Source: Paenibacillus sp. FSL R5-0517
Lineage (GTDB): Bacteria > Bacillota > Bacilli > Paenibacillales > Paenibacillaceae
Assembly: GCF_037974355.1 (NCBI RefSeq)
Contig: NZ_CP150235.1
Location: forward strand, 5,146,001 to 5,210,000
DNA: 64,000 nucleotides
Direction: 5' to 3'
Made by a program: the position numbers and the translations under genes. Under the pieces are notes generated by a model. It searched no databases, was not told the DNA's origin, and saw only the letters and a list, made by a program, of their open reading frames with translations. Of the stretch, positions 17,425 through 26,042 are shown piece by piece (position 1 is the stretch's first letter; the number at the start of each line of letters is the position of its first letter).

Positions 17425-18921
17425 TTACTTCGCCTGCAACGTTACGCCTTCCAGTACTACGGTTGTAATGGAATTGTCTGCCGTAGGCACTTCAAGTCCG
17501 TTGGCATACACCGGAATGTCTTCAAGCTGTTCCATGTTCCGATCCGGTGAAGTCTGATACACCTGCGCGGTGGATGATTTTCCATACGCATACCCTTCCA
17601 GTTCAAACGCCGTTGTTCCAGCCGACAATTCGTTACGAATCACCAGCACCAGTCGTTGACGTTCTGCGTCAAAGGCAGCCAGCGTACGCCCACCATCCGT
17701 TGGAATAATCGTCGTGCCAGGACGAATGAACTTCGTAAACTGGGCCATGCCATAGTACTGTTTGGTCATCTCATACTGCTCTTCTCCGTTAAAATTGGCG
17801 TGAATGAAGCCCCAGTTATTATTGGCGCCTTCATCTTCAACGGCCTGCCAGTATACCCAGGCGGATGGCTGCATGATTTTCAGATCGAACATGATGCGCT
17901 CTGCGAGTTCCTGCACTGAGGTCATGTCCTCATGACTGTGCGGCTCGCTGCCGCCTGTTCCGTACTCGGACATCCACAGCTTCTTGCCATGGCCTTCTGC
18001 CAGCGTGCGCAGCTCTTCCATTTTGCTACCATTATAGGAATGGGTATTGATCTGCTGGATTACGTCCAGTGTGTCCTGGTCATAGAGATTGAAATTGAAC
18101 ACCGTCTCATCAATGCTGTTATCGTCTGCGGCACTAATGACGGTTCCATCCAGCCCTTTGCTCTTCAGCGATGCAGCGACTTTTTTGATAATCTCGGCCT
18201 GCTTCTCATTGGTAAAATGACTGCCTTCCTGCATATTGCCTTTCTTCCACCAGTCGGAGGAAGGTTCATTGAGCGGATTCAGGGTGCGGAAAGTAATCCC
18301 CCACTCATCCCGATAATGCTTCACAACTTCCGTCAGATAATCGGCAAACGCATCATACTGGTCGTCACGCAGGTTATTGCCGCCATCCACGGCTCCAGTG
18401 ACCGATCCACTAATAGTCATCCAGTAGGGTGGTGAATTGGAGAAGGCTTCCGCAATATTCACCCCGCGCTCCATCGATCCCTGTAATACAGCACGCTGGC
18501 CTGCATCGGCCTCCCAGTCCCACTCTCCAGGTTCAGGCTGGAAGCCGGGTACGTCCCCACCGGGACGAAGGGCTTTCATCTCCGGATTTTCCTCACCGCC
18601 GATATTGTACCGAACGATGTTCAGACCTAAGCCTTTCTCCGGATCAAAGACCAGATCCATCACTTCACTCACTTTCGCCTGATCCTTCCATCCCCCAAGA
18701 TCGTTGGCCCACCAAGCAAGTGATGTGCCCCAACCTTCAAAATGATCGTAGGACTGATCCAACTTCAGACGTACAGGTTCCTCTTGGAATACAAGTGTTT
18801 TGGATGATTCATTGGCAAAATGATTGATAACAATTCCTCCTCCTGCCAGCAGGGCAACCAGGGCTACACCCATGAGGATATAACTCCGTTTGCTCCTGCT
18901 GCGTTGTTCTTTATGCGCCAT
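17425..18921 (-). CDS. Membrane-anchored GH30 glycosidase, probable endo-beta-1,6-galactanase
   Basis: A 498-residue protein. A basic N-terminus and one hydrophobic span (about 14-35) act as signal anchor with no lipobox. The GH30 domain closely resembles the CBM13-bearing paralogue: FEGWGTSLAWWAND, LNIVRYNIGGEENP, acid/base Glu219 in NPLNEP, nucleophile Glu319 in LWMSEYGTGG. The last 80 residues are the small beta domain that accompanies GH30 barrels. It has no carbohydrate-binding module, so it likely works on fragments at the cell surface next to the importer. It follows the two permease genes on the same strand (about 90 bp after), as part of the importer operon. Confidence 0.88.
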   Translation of the reverse strand: MAHKEQRSRSKRSYILMGVALVALLAGGGIVINHFANESSKTLVFQEEPVRLKLDQSYDHFEGWGTSLAWWANDLGGWKDQAKVSEVMDLVFDPEKGLGLNIVRYNIGGEENPEMKALRPGGDVPGFQPEPGEWDWEADAGQRAVLQGSMERGVNIAEAFSNSPPYWMTISGSVTGAVDGGNNLRDDQYDAFADYLTEVVKHYRDEWGITFRTLNPLNEPSSDWWKKGNMQEGSHFTNEKQAEIIKKVAASLKSKGLDGTVISAADDNSIDETVFNFNLYDQDTLDVIQQINTHSYNGSKMEELRTLAEGHGKKLWMSEYGTGGSEPHSHEDMTSVQELAERIMFDLKIMQPSAWVYWQAVEDEGANNNWGFIHANFNGEEQYEMTKQYYGMAQFTKFIRPGTTIIPTDGGRTLAAFDAERQRLVLVIRNELSAGTTAFELEGYAYGKSSTAQVYQTSPDRNMEQLEDIPVYANGLEVPTADNSITTVVLEGVTLQAK

Positions 18922-19010
18922 GGGCTAAACAATCCTTTCTCCATGTACGTTAATGACTTCATTCACCTTGAACAACAGGTTCAATGCATACACACACTGC
19001 ACATCTCCTG

Positions 19011-19856
19011 TTACTTGATCCCGCTGCTTCCGCCGCTAATGTTCGCTTCATAGACATAACGTTGTCCGAACAGATATACCAGTACCATCGGAATGGTGAG
19101 GAACAGGGAGGCAATCATCACGAGGTTCCATGGCGGCATCTGTCCGCCACCTACTGTAGTCAACAGCTGCACACCGAGTGCAAGCGGCATTTTCTCCGGG
19201 TCATTGATATAGATGAGCGGCCCCATGAAGTTCCCCCAGTTATAGGAGAATGAGAAGATCGCAATAGCCGCCAGAATCGGATAAGTTAGTGGCATAATAA
19301 TCTTCCAATAGATCCCCGGATGTCCCATGCCGTCAATCATGGCGGCTTCATCCAGTGATTTGGGGATACTCATGACAAACTGCCGAATCAGGAATACGTT
19401 GAACGCTCCGGCGAAGAAGCTCGGTACGATCAGCGGGTAGAATGTATTAATCCAGTCCAGATGACGGAAGATGATGAACTGCGGTACCATCGTCACCTCA
19501 CCCGGAATCATCATCGTACTGAGCAACACGATAAACAGGAAACGGCTGCCTTTCGCTTTGATTCGGGCAAAGCCGTAAGACACGATGGAAGCTGACAATA
19601 CCGATCCAACAATCGTAAAGATGGTAATAATGACTGAGTTTTTGAGATACGTTCCGAGATTGTTATTCGTGAAAATCGTATAAAAGTTCGACCACTGGAA
19701 CTCCATTGGAACGAAGGTAAAAGCTGATTTGACGGTTGTTGCGTCACTTGCCAGTGCAATGGAGATCATGTACAGGAAAGGTGAAGCAAGCAGCACCCCG
19801 ACCAGAATCAGAAAAATATAGGATATCGTCTTCTCCACAGTCGATGGATTACTCAT
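19011..19856 (-). CDS. CUT1 sugar ABC transporter permease, MalG/AraQ type
   Basis: A 281-residue inner-membrane permease with six predicted spans. The EAA loop that contacts the ATPase is seen as SLDEAAMIDGMGHPGIYWKIIMPL. The start is the ATG at 19856 (MSNPSTVEK), with GGAGGG upstream; it overlaps the stop of the partner permease by 8 bp, so the two are coupled. It forms the importer with the adjacent permease and lipoprotein binding protein. No ATPase gene is in the cluster, so a shared MsmX-type ATPase elsewhere is expected. Confidence 0.93.
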   Translation of the reverse strand: MSNPSTVEKTISYIFLILVGVLLASPFLYMISIALASDATTVKSAFTFVPMEFQWSNFYTIFTNNNLGTYLKNSVIITIFTIVGSVLSASIVSYGFARIKAKGSRFLFIVLLSTMMIPGEVTMVPQFIIFRHLDWINTFYPLIVPSFFAGAFNVFLIRQFVMSIPKSLDEAAMIDGMGHPGIYWKIIMPLTYPILAAIAIFSFSYNWGNFMGPLIYINDPEKMPLALGVQLLTTVGGGQMPPWNLVMIASLFLTIPMVLVYLFGQRYVYEANISGGSSGIK

Positions 19857-20736
19857 TGGCTTTTCCCTCCTCGTAGTGCACCCATAGCGCCGATGAACGG
19901 AATACAACCAGTGTCAACGCCATGATGATGATGAATAGTACCCAGGCAATCGCCGATGCATATCCCATTTTGTAGAACTGGAATGCATTCTGGAACAGGT
20001 AAGGAACGACCATCTGACTTGAATTATCAGGTCCTCCGGCAGTGACGATGAAGACCTGCGCGAAGGTCTGGAGCGCCCCGATCATGCCGGTCACGAGATT
20101 GAAGAAAATAACGGGAGTCAGCATCGGGAATGTAATATGGAAGAACGATTGTGTGCTTTTCGCACCATCGATGGCTGCGGCCTCGTACAGTTCCTGCGGA
20201 ATGCCTTTCATCCCTGCAAGCAGCAATACCACGCCGCCTCCTACACCCCATAAGGACATGAGAATCAATGCAGGCTTAACCCAGTTGGGATCAAGAAGCC
20301 AGGCAGGACCCTCAATACCAAAGATCGCGAGTGCCTGGTTGATCAATCCTTCCGTCGGTGCAAGCAAGTGAATGAAGAGTAATGAACTTGCAACCACCGG
20401 AACGACGGAAGGCAGGTAGAATAGAATCCGGAAGAAAGTAATCCCTTTGATCTTCTTGTTCAGGTAATATGCAATCCAGAGCGAGATCGACATGCCCAGT
20501 GGAATGGATATCAGCGCATAGAAGAATGTATTGCCGACGGATTTCCAGAAGATCGGATCATCGGTCAGCAACGTTTTGTAATTGTCGATACCGATGAATT
20601 CAGGGGACTGGAACAGATCCCAATTTGTGAAGCTCATATAGATGGAAAACAGGATCGGACCCAGGGTCAGCCCCAGGAACCCGATCAGCCAAGGCGAGAT
20701 GAAGATGTAGAACCATTTCCCGTCCTTTTTTCTCAC
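19849..20736 (-). CDS. CUT1 sugar ABC transporter permease, MalF/UgpA type
   Basis: A 295-residue permease with six spans and the EAA motif ELYEAAAIDGAKSTQSFFHITFPML. The start is most likely the GTG at 20736 (RKKDGKWFYIFISPWLIGF follows), because GGGAGGG is 6 bp upstream; upstream ATGs at 20751 and 20778 have no site. It overlaps the MalG-type gene by 8 bp and lies 90 bp after the binding-protein gene. It is predicted to carry oligosaccharides released from arabinogalactan. Confidence 0.92.
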   Translation of the reverse strand: MRKKDGKWFYIFISPWLIGFLGLTLGPILFSIYMSFTNWDLFQSPEFIGIDNYKTLLTDDPIFWKSVGNTFFYALISIPLGMSISLWIAYYLNKKIKGITFFRILFYLPSVVPVVASSLLFIHLLAPTEGLINQALAIFGIEGPAWLLDPNWVKPALILMSLWGVGGGVVLLLAGMKGIPQELYEAAAIDGAKSTQSFFHITFPMLTPVIFFNLVTGMIGALQTFAQVFIVTAGGPDNSSQMVVPYLFQNAFQFYKMGYASAIAWVLFIIIMALTLVVFRSSALWVHYEEGKANE

Positions 20737-20826
20737 GTTAAGCCCTCCCATGACGCAGAGAGCAGATGGAACCCGCAATCATGCCGAATTCCACCTGTCC
20801 TCCTGTCGATGCTATTTGAACAACCT

Positions 20827-22092
20827 CTATTTGTAGAGTCTTTCCAGTCCACTTTGGATTTCAGTAACGGTATCATCAAGTGAAGCTTTGTTGTTGAAGT
20901 ACACACCCAGCTTGTCGTTAATCAGCTTCATCATTTCGTTCCATTGCGGATTGAACGGTTCTGCATAGATCGTTGATTCACTGAACGCAGCCATGTTGAT
21001 TTTCTTGCCGCCATATTCAGCATTCAGGAATTCATCACTGGACAGACCGGCTTTGGTTGCGGGAGCATCCTGACCGGCTTTGACCATTGGCATCTGTGCT
21101 TCTGGTGTCGTCAGTGCTTCAATGACTTTGAATGCCTCTTCCTTGTGTTTGGAAGCGTTGGTAATCGTTAAACCGTTGAAGAATGCGTTCGTTTCGCCCC
21201 ATACCGGTGAGATATCCCAGTTGATGCCTTCGACCTTAGCGAGTGAACCAATGTTCCAGAAACCGGTTGTTTCCATGGCGATCTTGCCTTGTGCAAATAG
21301 CGGATCGGCTCCGATATTCCCCATGTCGGCAATCTCAGTTGGCGTTGGTCCTGCACCGTGGGTGAAGGTCAGATCATTCATGAATTGCAGTGCTTTACGC
21401 ACTGGCTCCGTATCGAAAGTTGGTTTGCCACTCTCATCAAACAACGAACCACCATTCTGGTAGATGAGCTGCATCCATTGTGGCCACCAGCTACCTGGAT
21501 AGTAGCCCCACTGAACTGTTTTGCCATTCTCTTTCACCGTCAGCTTCTGAGCCGCTGCCATCAGATCGTCCTGCGTCCAATCTTTGGTTGGGTATTCCAC
21601 CCCGGCTTTGTCAAACAGATCTTTGTTATAAAAGAGGACCATCGCGCCTGCACGATCCGGCAAACCGAATTGCTTGCCATCATACTTCATCAGGTTCGCA
21701 ATATCATCGGAATAACGCTCTGACATGTTCACATTGTTCGCCTTGATCATGTCATCCAGCGGTATAATCTGATTCTTGGAGGCGTAGGCCTGATAGTTCT
21801 CGGCAATCATCATAATGTCAGGTGCCGTTCCTCCGGCGATCATGGTCTGTACCTTCTGGTCATAATCTCCTGCAACCACGTTGAGTTTCACATTAATATC
21901 GGGATACGTCTGCTTCACAATATCGAGTCGTTCCTGATAAATTTTCTTCTCATCCTCCGAACCCCAGATCGTCATACTCAAATCTACCTTGCCACCGGAC
22001 TCGCCGGAGGAACCACTTTTACTGCTACAGGCTGTCAGACCCATTACCATGACCAACATCAATAACGAAATGACCTTTAGACTTCTTCTCAT
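20827..22092 (-). CDS. Sugar ABC transporter substrate-binding lipoprotein
   Basis: A 421-residue extracellular lipoprotein. The signal ends in the lipobox LTAC (Cys22), followed by an S/G linker and the family-1 solute-binding fold (LSMTIWGSEDEKKIYQERL, GTAPDIMMIAENYQAYA, TKDWTQDDLMAAAQKL, FAQGKIAMETTGFWNIG). AAGGGGG is 8 bp before the ATG. It captures oligosaccharides for the two permeases downstream. Three LacI-type operators lie 40-113 bp upstream, so it is the first gene of the regulated operon. Confidence 0.93.
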   Translation of the reverse strand: MRRSLKVISLLMLVMVMGLTACSSKSGSSGESGGKVDLSMTIWGSEDEKKIYQERLDIVKQTYPDINVKLNVVAGDYDQKVQTMIAGGTAPDIMMIAENYQAYASKNQIIPLDDMIKANNVNMSERYSDDIANLMKYDGKQFGLPDRAGAMVLFYNKDLFDKAGVEYPTKDWTQDDLMAAAQKLTVKENGKTVQWGYYPGSWWPQWMQLIYQNGGSLFDESGKPTFDTEPVRKALQFMNDLTFTHGAGPTPTEIADMGNIGADPLFAQGKIAMETTGFWNIGSLAKVEGINWDISPVWGETNAFFNGLTITNASKHKEEAFKVIEALTTPEAQMPMVKAGQDAPATKAGLSSDEFLNAEYGGKKINMAAFSESTIYAEPFNPQWNEMMKLINDKLGVYFNNKASLDDTVTEIQSGLERLYK

Positions 22093-22131
22093 ACGTTACG
22101 CCCCCTTGAACTAATGAATGGATGACCACAC

Positions 22132-22159
22132 TGAAACCCGTTTCATGAAATGGGTTTCA
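22132..22159 (-). promoter_or_regulatory. Tandem LacI-type operators O1 and O2 before the importer operon
   Basis: Two sites of the form TGAAA-N4-TTTCA stand head to tail with no gap: TGAAACCCGTTTCA (22132-22145) and TGAAATGGGTTTCA (22146-22159). The arms are perfect inverted repeats. They lie 40-67 bp upstream of the binding-protein start, where a repressor would block transcription. Confidence 0.75.
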
Positions 22160-22191
22160 TTAAGCTGAAACATAAAACCCGTTCCACTTTA

Positions 22192-22205
22192 TGAAAGGGG
22201 TTTCA
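22192..22205 (-). promoter_or_regulatory. LacI-type operator O3
   Basis: TGAAAGGGGTTTCA has the same perfect TGAAA/TTTCA arms. Its centre is 46 bp from that of O2, a spacing that could allow looping between sites. Confidence 0.7.
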
Positions 22206-22272
22206 TTCACGCACTCATTATATTTCACCCTTCGAGGAAATGTCAACGCTTTCTTTTCCAATTACAGGCCCT

Positions 22273-23301
22273 TTATCTTGCAGCAGGTCCTGTACTTTGA
22301 CGCACTATTAGCTCCGGTCGCAGAATAATCTGCTTCTTCGGTTTGCCTTGGTTAATCAGCTCATGCAGCACGTCCACAGCCTGTTTGCCAAGCTGATATG
22401 TGTTCTGGGATACGGTCGTCAGTTCCGGTATAACCGCACTGGCGAGAGGTGTATCATCAAAACCCACAATGGATATATCCTTCGGAATGGAGAGCCCGTG
22501 CTCAATCGTCGACTTGATCGCACCAATGGCTGTGTTGTCATTCACACATAAGACTGCAGTTGGCGGATTGTCTCGATCCAGCAGTTTGGACATTTCCCTT
22601 TTGCCATCGTCGATGGAGAAACTTCCGAGCAGCTGCCGTTCTTTCGGTATTTCGAGCCCATGCTCCCGAAGTTTCTTCTGCACCGCTCTGACCTTGACCA
22701 TGGTGGTGGATAACTCTTTCAGCCCGCCGACAAAGGCGATATCACGATGCCCCAGTTCAAGCAAATGCTCAGCTGCAAGGGCCGCCCCTGCTCCTTCATC
22801 GGTATACACCCGGTGGAACCCGCCTTTGGCAATATTGCCATTGACCAGCACGATCGGCATGCGTTTGCCCATATCAATCAATTCCTGCGCCATGTCATCC
22901 GGACAGACTTGCATGTTGATTCGCCCGCCGAGAAAAATAATCCCGTCTACCCGCTTTTCTCGCAAGATGGACAAATATTCAGATTCCCTGTTGTAGTCGC
23001 CTGCGGTATTGCAGAGAAAGAACGTGTATCCTAACCCGCGAGCTTCATTCTCCGCGCCCCAGAAGACTTCCGGGAAAAAGGGATTCGTAATGTCCGGCAG
23101 GATGATGGCGATGGTACCCGTCTCTTTCTTGATCAGACTGCGCGCTTGCGCATTGGGCTGAAACTGGTGTTTTTCGATGATGGACATAATCTTCTCTCGG
23201 GTGCTTGCACGCACAGGTGCCGTATCATTCAGCACCCGGGAGACTGTCGCTACAGATACGTTTGCTTCTTTGGCGATGTCGTATATGGTGATCGGTGTCA
23301 T
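22273..23301 (-). CDS. LacI family transcriptional regulator of the arabinogalactan locus
   Basis: A 342-residue DNA-binding regulator. The N-terminal helix-turn-helix is TIYDIAKEANVSVATVSRVLN and the hinge helix region NAQARSL. The effector domain is of the periplasmic-binding type, with IAIILPDITNPFF, DGIIFLGGR, VLVNGN and VGFDDTPLASAVIPELTTV. AAGGAAGG precedes the ATG. It sits directly upstream of the importer operon on the same strand. One-mismatch operator sequence near its own promoter suggests autoregulation. The inducer is probably an oligosaccharide of the pathway. Confidence 0.92.
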   Translation of the reverse strand: MTPITIYDIAKEANVSVATVSRVLNDTAPVRASTREKIMSIIEKHQFQPNAQARSLIKKETGTIAIILPDITNPFFPEVFWGAENEARGLGYTFFLCNTAGDYNRESEYLSILREKRVDGIIFLGGRINMQVCPDDMAQELIDMGKRMPIVLVNGNIAKGGFHRVYTDEGAGAALAAEHLLELGHRDIAFVGGLKELSTTMVKVRAVQKKLREHGLEIPKERQLLGSFSIDDGKREMSKLLDRDNPPTAVLCVNDNTAIGAIKSTIEHGLSIPKDISIVGFDDTPLASAVIPELTTVSQNTYQLGKQAVDVLHELINQGKPKKQIILRPELIVRQSTGPAAR

Positions 23302-23370
23302 AGCGGAACCTTCCTTTTTCTCTAATTTTCCCTATTTTCCCTGCTTATCATACCAGATAAGGAATGGCGA

Positions 23371-23384
23371 TGAAATGGGTTCCA
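23371..23384 (-). promoter_or_regulatory. Autoregulatory LacI operator near the lacI promoter
   Basis: TGAAATGGGTTCCA differs from operator O2 at one base. It overlaps the expected -35 position for a TATGAT -10 box read on the minus strand (23347-23352), 70-83 bp before the regulator start codon. Confidence 0.6.
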
Positions 23385-23403
23385 TTGAGGGGCTGTGAAG
23401 ACA

Positions 23404-23452
23404 GGAGGAGAAGCTTTACCAAGACACCGGGAAAAAAGTAAGCTTCGCCTCC
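23404..23452. terminator. Hairpin after the metallophosphoesterase gene
   Basis: GGAGGAGAAGCTTTAC pairs with GTAAGCTTCGCCTCC with one mismatch across an 18-nt loop. No T run follows the stem, so termination is plausible rather than certain. Confidence 0.45.
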
Positions 23453-23464
23453 GTCAACCGTCAC

Positions 23465-24412
23465 TTAACGTGTCCAAATAAACAGCTTGCTGTCGGCATT
23501 CACAATCTGTGTGCCATTGCTCAGCTCAACCAGCGACATATCCCAATGGGTATGTCCGCTGAACACCACCGTCTCCGGCCCGGCCTCCAGGGCTTGCCGG
23601 ATGAGCGGTTCACCCCTAAGCCCAAGCTCGGCGATGCCCGGGCTTTGATGCAAAAGCAAGCAATCCGGCTGCTGCTTCAGCAGCTTGCGTACGGATTGCA
23701 GGTACTGCTCTGCCGGCAGCCGGCCCGGCTTGTCCGGCCTGCCGATGATGCCGCCCAGGCCCGCGATGCGCAGCTGGCTGGGTTGGGCGGCACTTGGCGC
23801 AGGGCCACCCGTTGGGGGGCCAGCGTTGATCATTGCGTCTGGGCCATCCATGGCATGGATGCCCTCGACGCTGTGCAACCGATGAGCATCTGCCTCATCG
23901 GTGAGATCGTGGTTGCCGTGCACGCCGGCAACCCAGCCGAAGGCTGCCCTGAAGGCGAGCCAGACGGGTACCGGATTGCCGCTGGCTCCCCTTTTCCCGC
24001 GCAGGGCATACAGGTCTCCACACATCAACACGCCTATACGTTCCGGATCAAGCTCAGGCCACTCCACTTCCAGCAACAACCGGACGTAAGCAGGCAGGAC
24101 TTCGCCAAGAAGTTGATCCTCAGAGGTACTTTGCATAGGGTTGCTATCCACTTCGGCATTCGTTTTAACGCTGTTGTACGTCTCTTCATTAGAAGCCGTC
24201 GCTCCGCCAAAGTTGGCATCTTTACTCCGCTCCGTAGCAGGCACAACTCCTTGCAGATCCGAGGTCACAATGAGTGCATCCACTCCATCGGGCAGCCCCG
24301 AGACTGTGCCATGATACATGGGTAGTTGGGCTTCGACCACCTCTCCCCCGGAGATGGTATTCAGATAGGTGAAGTGTTCCATCGGCTGATCGTCCAACGT
24401 TACGATTCTCAT
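23465..24412 (-). CDS. Calcineurin-like metallophosphoesterase
   Basis: A 315-residue cytoplasmic protein from the ATG at 24412, which has AAAGGAGG about 8 bp upstream. Metal-site motifs: SDLQG (first Asp), CGDLYA, GVHGNHD and C-terminal GHTHWDMS. LLLHQSPG lies between the last two. Two segments look inserted: an S/T/N-rich stretch after LQGVVPA (about residues 58-100) and a Gly/Pro/Ala-rich stretch INAGPPTGGPAPSAAQPSQ. The latter lies in a patch of clearly higher GC than the flanks. The fold is certain and the substrate unknown. Confidence 0.8.
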   Translation of the reverse strand: MRIVTLDDQPMEHFTYLNTISGGEVVEAQLPMYHGTVSGLPDGVDALIVTSDLQGVVPATERSKDANFGGATASNEETYNSVKTNAEVDSNPMQSTSEDQLLGEVLPAYVRLLLEVEWPELDPERIGVLMCGDLYALRGKRGASGNPVPVWLAFRAAFGWVAGVHGNHDLTDEADAHRLHSVEGIHAMDGPDAMINAGPPTGGPAPSAAQPSQLRIAGLGGIIGRPDKPGRLPAEQYLQSVRKLLKQQPDCLLLHQSPGIAELGLRGEPLIRQALEAGPETVVFSGHTHWDMSLVELSNGTQIVNADSKLFIWTR

Positions 24413-24518
24413 GGGACATGCCTCCTTTTCCTTTATTTTACCTTCTAATCTGCATTCGTGGTCCATATATTAAAATGTAAGCGAATTCAATGGAGATTAG
24501 AGGAGTGTGAACGACGTC

Positions 24519-24881
24519 ATGATCATTCAAGTCAGTCCGCTGGCAGAAGCAAGACTTACTGAAAAGCTGGGAGATCGACCAGGCTATTTCAAATTGTTTT
24601 ATGATACCGATGGATGCGGTTGTGACGGAATTGCGGTACTTCTGATCTTAAACGAACCGGATAGCGATGATGTTACCATAGAAGCGGGTTCGCTTCCATT
24701 TGTCATCAACAAACAGCAGCAGATTTACTTCGAAAATTGTCTGCGTCTGCAATCCGAGCATAGTTTCCCTTCGTTCCGACTGAGCAGTGATTCCATGATC
24801 TATGGCAGCAACGTTAAAGTCCATGATTTACGAGATACCGCTGATATTGCTCCTCAACCCACCGGATGGCTGGTGCGATAA
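24519..24881 (+). CDS. YqkB-like HesB/IscA-fold protein
   Basis: A small protein of 120 residues from the ATG at 24519 (GAGGAG about 13 bp upstream; a GTG at 24507 is too close to it). It matches the iron-sulphur biosynthesis fold of the YqkB group: VSPLAEARLTEKLGD, KLFYDTDGCGCDGIAVLLI, PFVINKQQQIYFE, and a Met-Ile-Tyr end strand. The CGC pair near residue 36 is the only cysteine cluster; the C-terminal CGC of true A-type carriers is missing. Role in Fe-S assembly is therefore uncertain. It is monocistronic. Confidence 0.75.
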   Translation: MIIQVSPLAEARLTEKLGDRPGYFKLFYDTDGCGCDGIAVLLILNEPDSDDVTIEAGSLPFVINKQQQIYFENCLRLQSEHSFPSFRLSSDSMIYGSNVKVHDLRDTADIAPQPTGWLVR

Positions 24882-24904
24882 ACCTTGCATAAAGCACGAT
24901 AATC

Positions 24905-24950
24905 AAAACCTCCCAATCCCAGATGTTCTGCGGGACGGGAGGTTTTTTTA
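24905..24950 (+). terminator. Terminator of the YqkB-like gene
   Basis: AAAACCTCCC and GGGAGGTTTT form a 10-bp stem followed by further T residues, 24 bp after the stop. Confidence 0.85.
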
Positions 24951-24970
24951 TCAATTGAAAGGGTGCATGA

Positions 24971-25414
24971 TTACTTCAAAATAATTTCAATCGGATCCAT
25001 GGCTAATGCGATATCCGCAGTCATATCCACATAGAGATTTTGTTTCCCTTTTTTGCTTACCATGAATTCATCTTCAACCTCAACTACTTGACCTGTCTTA
25101 AACTCAGTATAGTACCCCACATCCGCATAGCTGCGTTCCTCCTCACTACCGGAAAAGAAAAAACGAATGATTGGTTTTCCATGGGTAACTTCAACGGGTT
25201 TGATACCTGTATATTCTAAAGTCCCTTTTACTTTCATTGTCTCACCCGTGCCTATAACAGTTGGTGTTGTGACTTCGAGAACAAAATCAGATGCGACTAC
25301 ACGTTTAGTAACTGTATCTTCAAGTTTCTCTGTTGATGAACAACCGGATAACATCATGAATACCACTGAGACCAACATTAAGATGCTATTACTCATTTTA
25401 TTAATAGTAATCAC
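24971..25414 (-). CDS. Small lipoprotein with Ig-like beta domain
   Basis: 147 residues from a GTG. A lipoprotein signal ends at LSGC (Cys25). The mature part is a single beta-sandwich-like domain (VTTPTVIGTGETMKVKGTLEYTG, then YYTEFKTGQVVEVEDEFMV). The start is uncertain: GAGGGG touches the GTG, while the ATG at 25396 is 17 bp from it. Keeping the longer form supplies the Lys expected before the hydrophobic core. No family assigned. Its function is unknown. Confidence 0.65.
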   Translation of the reverse strand: MITINKMSNSILMLVSVVFMMLSGCSSTEKLEDTVTKRVVASDFVLEVTTPTVIGTGETMKVKGTLEYTGIKPVEVTHGKPIIRFFFSGSEEERSYADVGYYTEFKTGQVVEVEDEFMVSKKGKQNLYVDMTADIALAMDPIEIILK

Positions 25415-25507
25415 CCCTCATACTCTAACGAATGATATATGGAGAGGGTTGCTCAATACGTTCATTGATTTCCCTGCAATATTGCTTACTCTTAGTTCAA
25501 TCATGTA

Positions 25508-25978
25508 TCACACGAATTCAATTAACTTCCTATCTATTTCTGCGATATCACCAATCTCGGATGTGCCATCCCAAAGGATTATTGAAGAAGCTTCATCGTT
25601 TTCAACAAAATCTTCAAGTCGGCACAGTTCACCCATGAACAGAGCTCCACACTCTATTCGTTCCGGTCCATGAAAACTTGGCTGGAGTCTAAACTTCATT
25701 AGCCCTTTGAATTCAGCTGTATCCAGAATTTGATTGGTTTCCTCATACAATTCTCTAATTACACATTGCTCCGCATGCTCTCCAGCTTCAATAATCCCAC
25801 CTGGAAGTTCCCAGTTTTTTCTCCACTTATTATGCATGAATAGATACTTTCCTTGGCACTTTACCACAATTTAAGCATGTGTTAGTGGAGCATCCAGTTT
25901 ACTTGTAATGACCTTATCGTACTCGATACGAATAAATTCCAAAAAAATGTTACCTCTTGAATCTGTCATGATTGCCAT
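25508..25978 (-). pseudogene. NUDIX hydrolase gene interrupted by an in-frame stop
   Basis: From an ATG at 25978 with GGAGG 7 bp upstream, the frame reads MAIMTDSRGNIFLEFIRIEY and on to DAPLTHA, then meets TAA at 25871-25873. It continues in the same frame as IVVKCQGKYLFMHNKWRKN and the NUDIX box GIIEAGEHAEQCVIRELYEETNQI to a normal stop. The N-terminal part has the strand expected before the NUDIX core, so the two halves were one gene of about 156 codons. A GTG at 25867 could restart a shortened protein, but no ribosome site precedes it. Most likely a recent nonsense mutation. Confidence 0.75.
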
Positions 25979-26014
25979 TTACATTCCTCCATTTCTTTTG
26001 AACAAAAATAAAAA

Positions 26015-26042
26015 AACGCGCTAGACCTAAGTCCTGCGCGTT
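26015..26042 (-). terminator. Terminator-like hairpin before the broken NUDIX gene
   Basis: On the minus strand AACGCGC pairs with GCGCGTT across a 14-nt loop and is followed by TTTTTATTTTTG. It would stop transcripts coming from the arr side. Confidence 0.65.
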
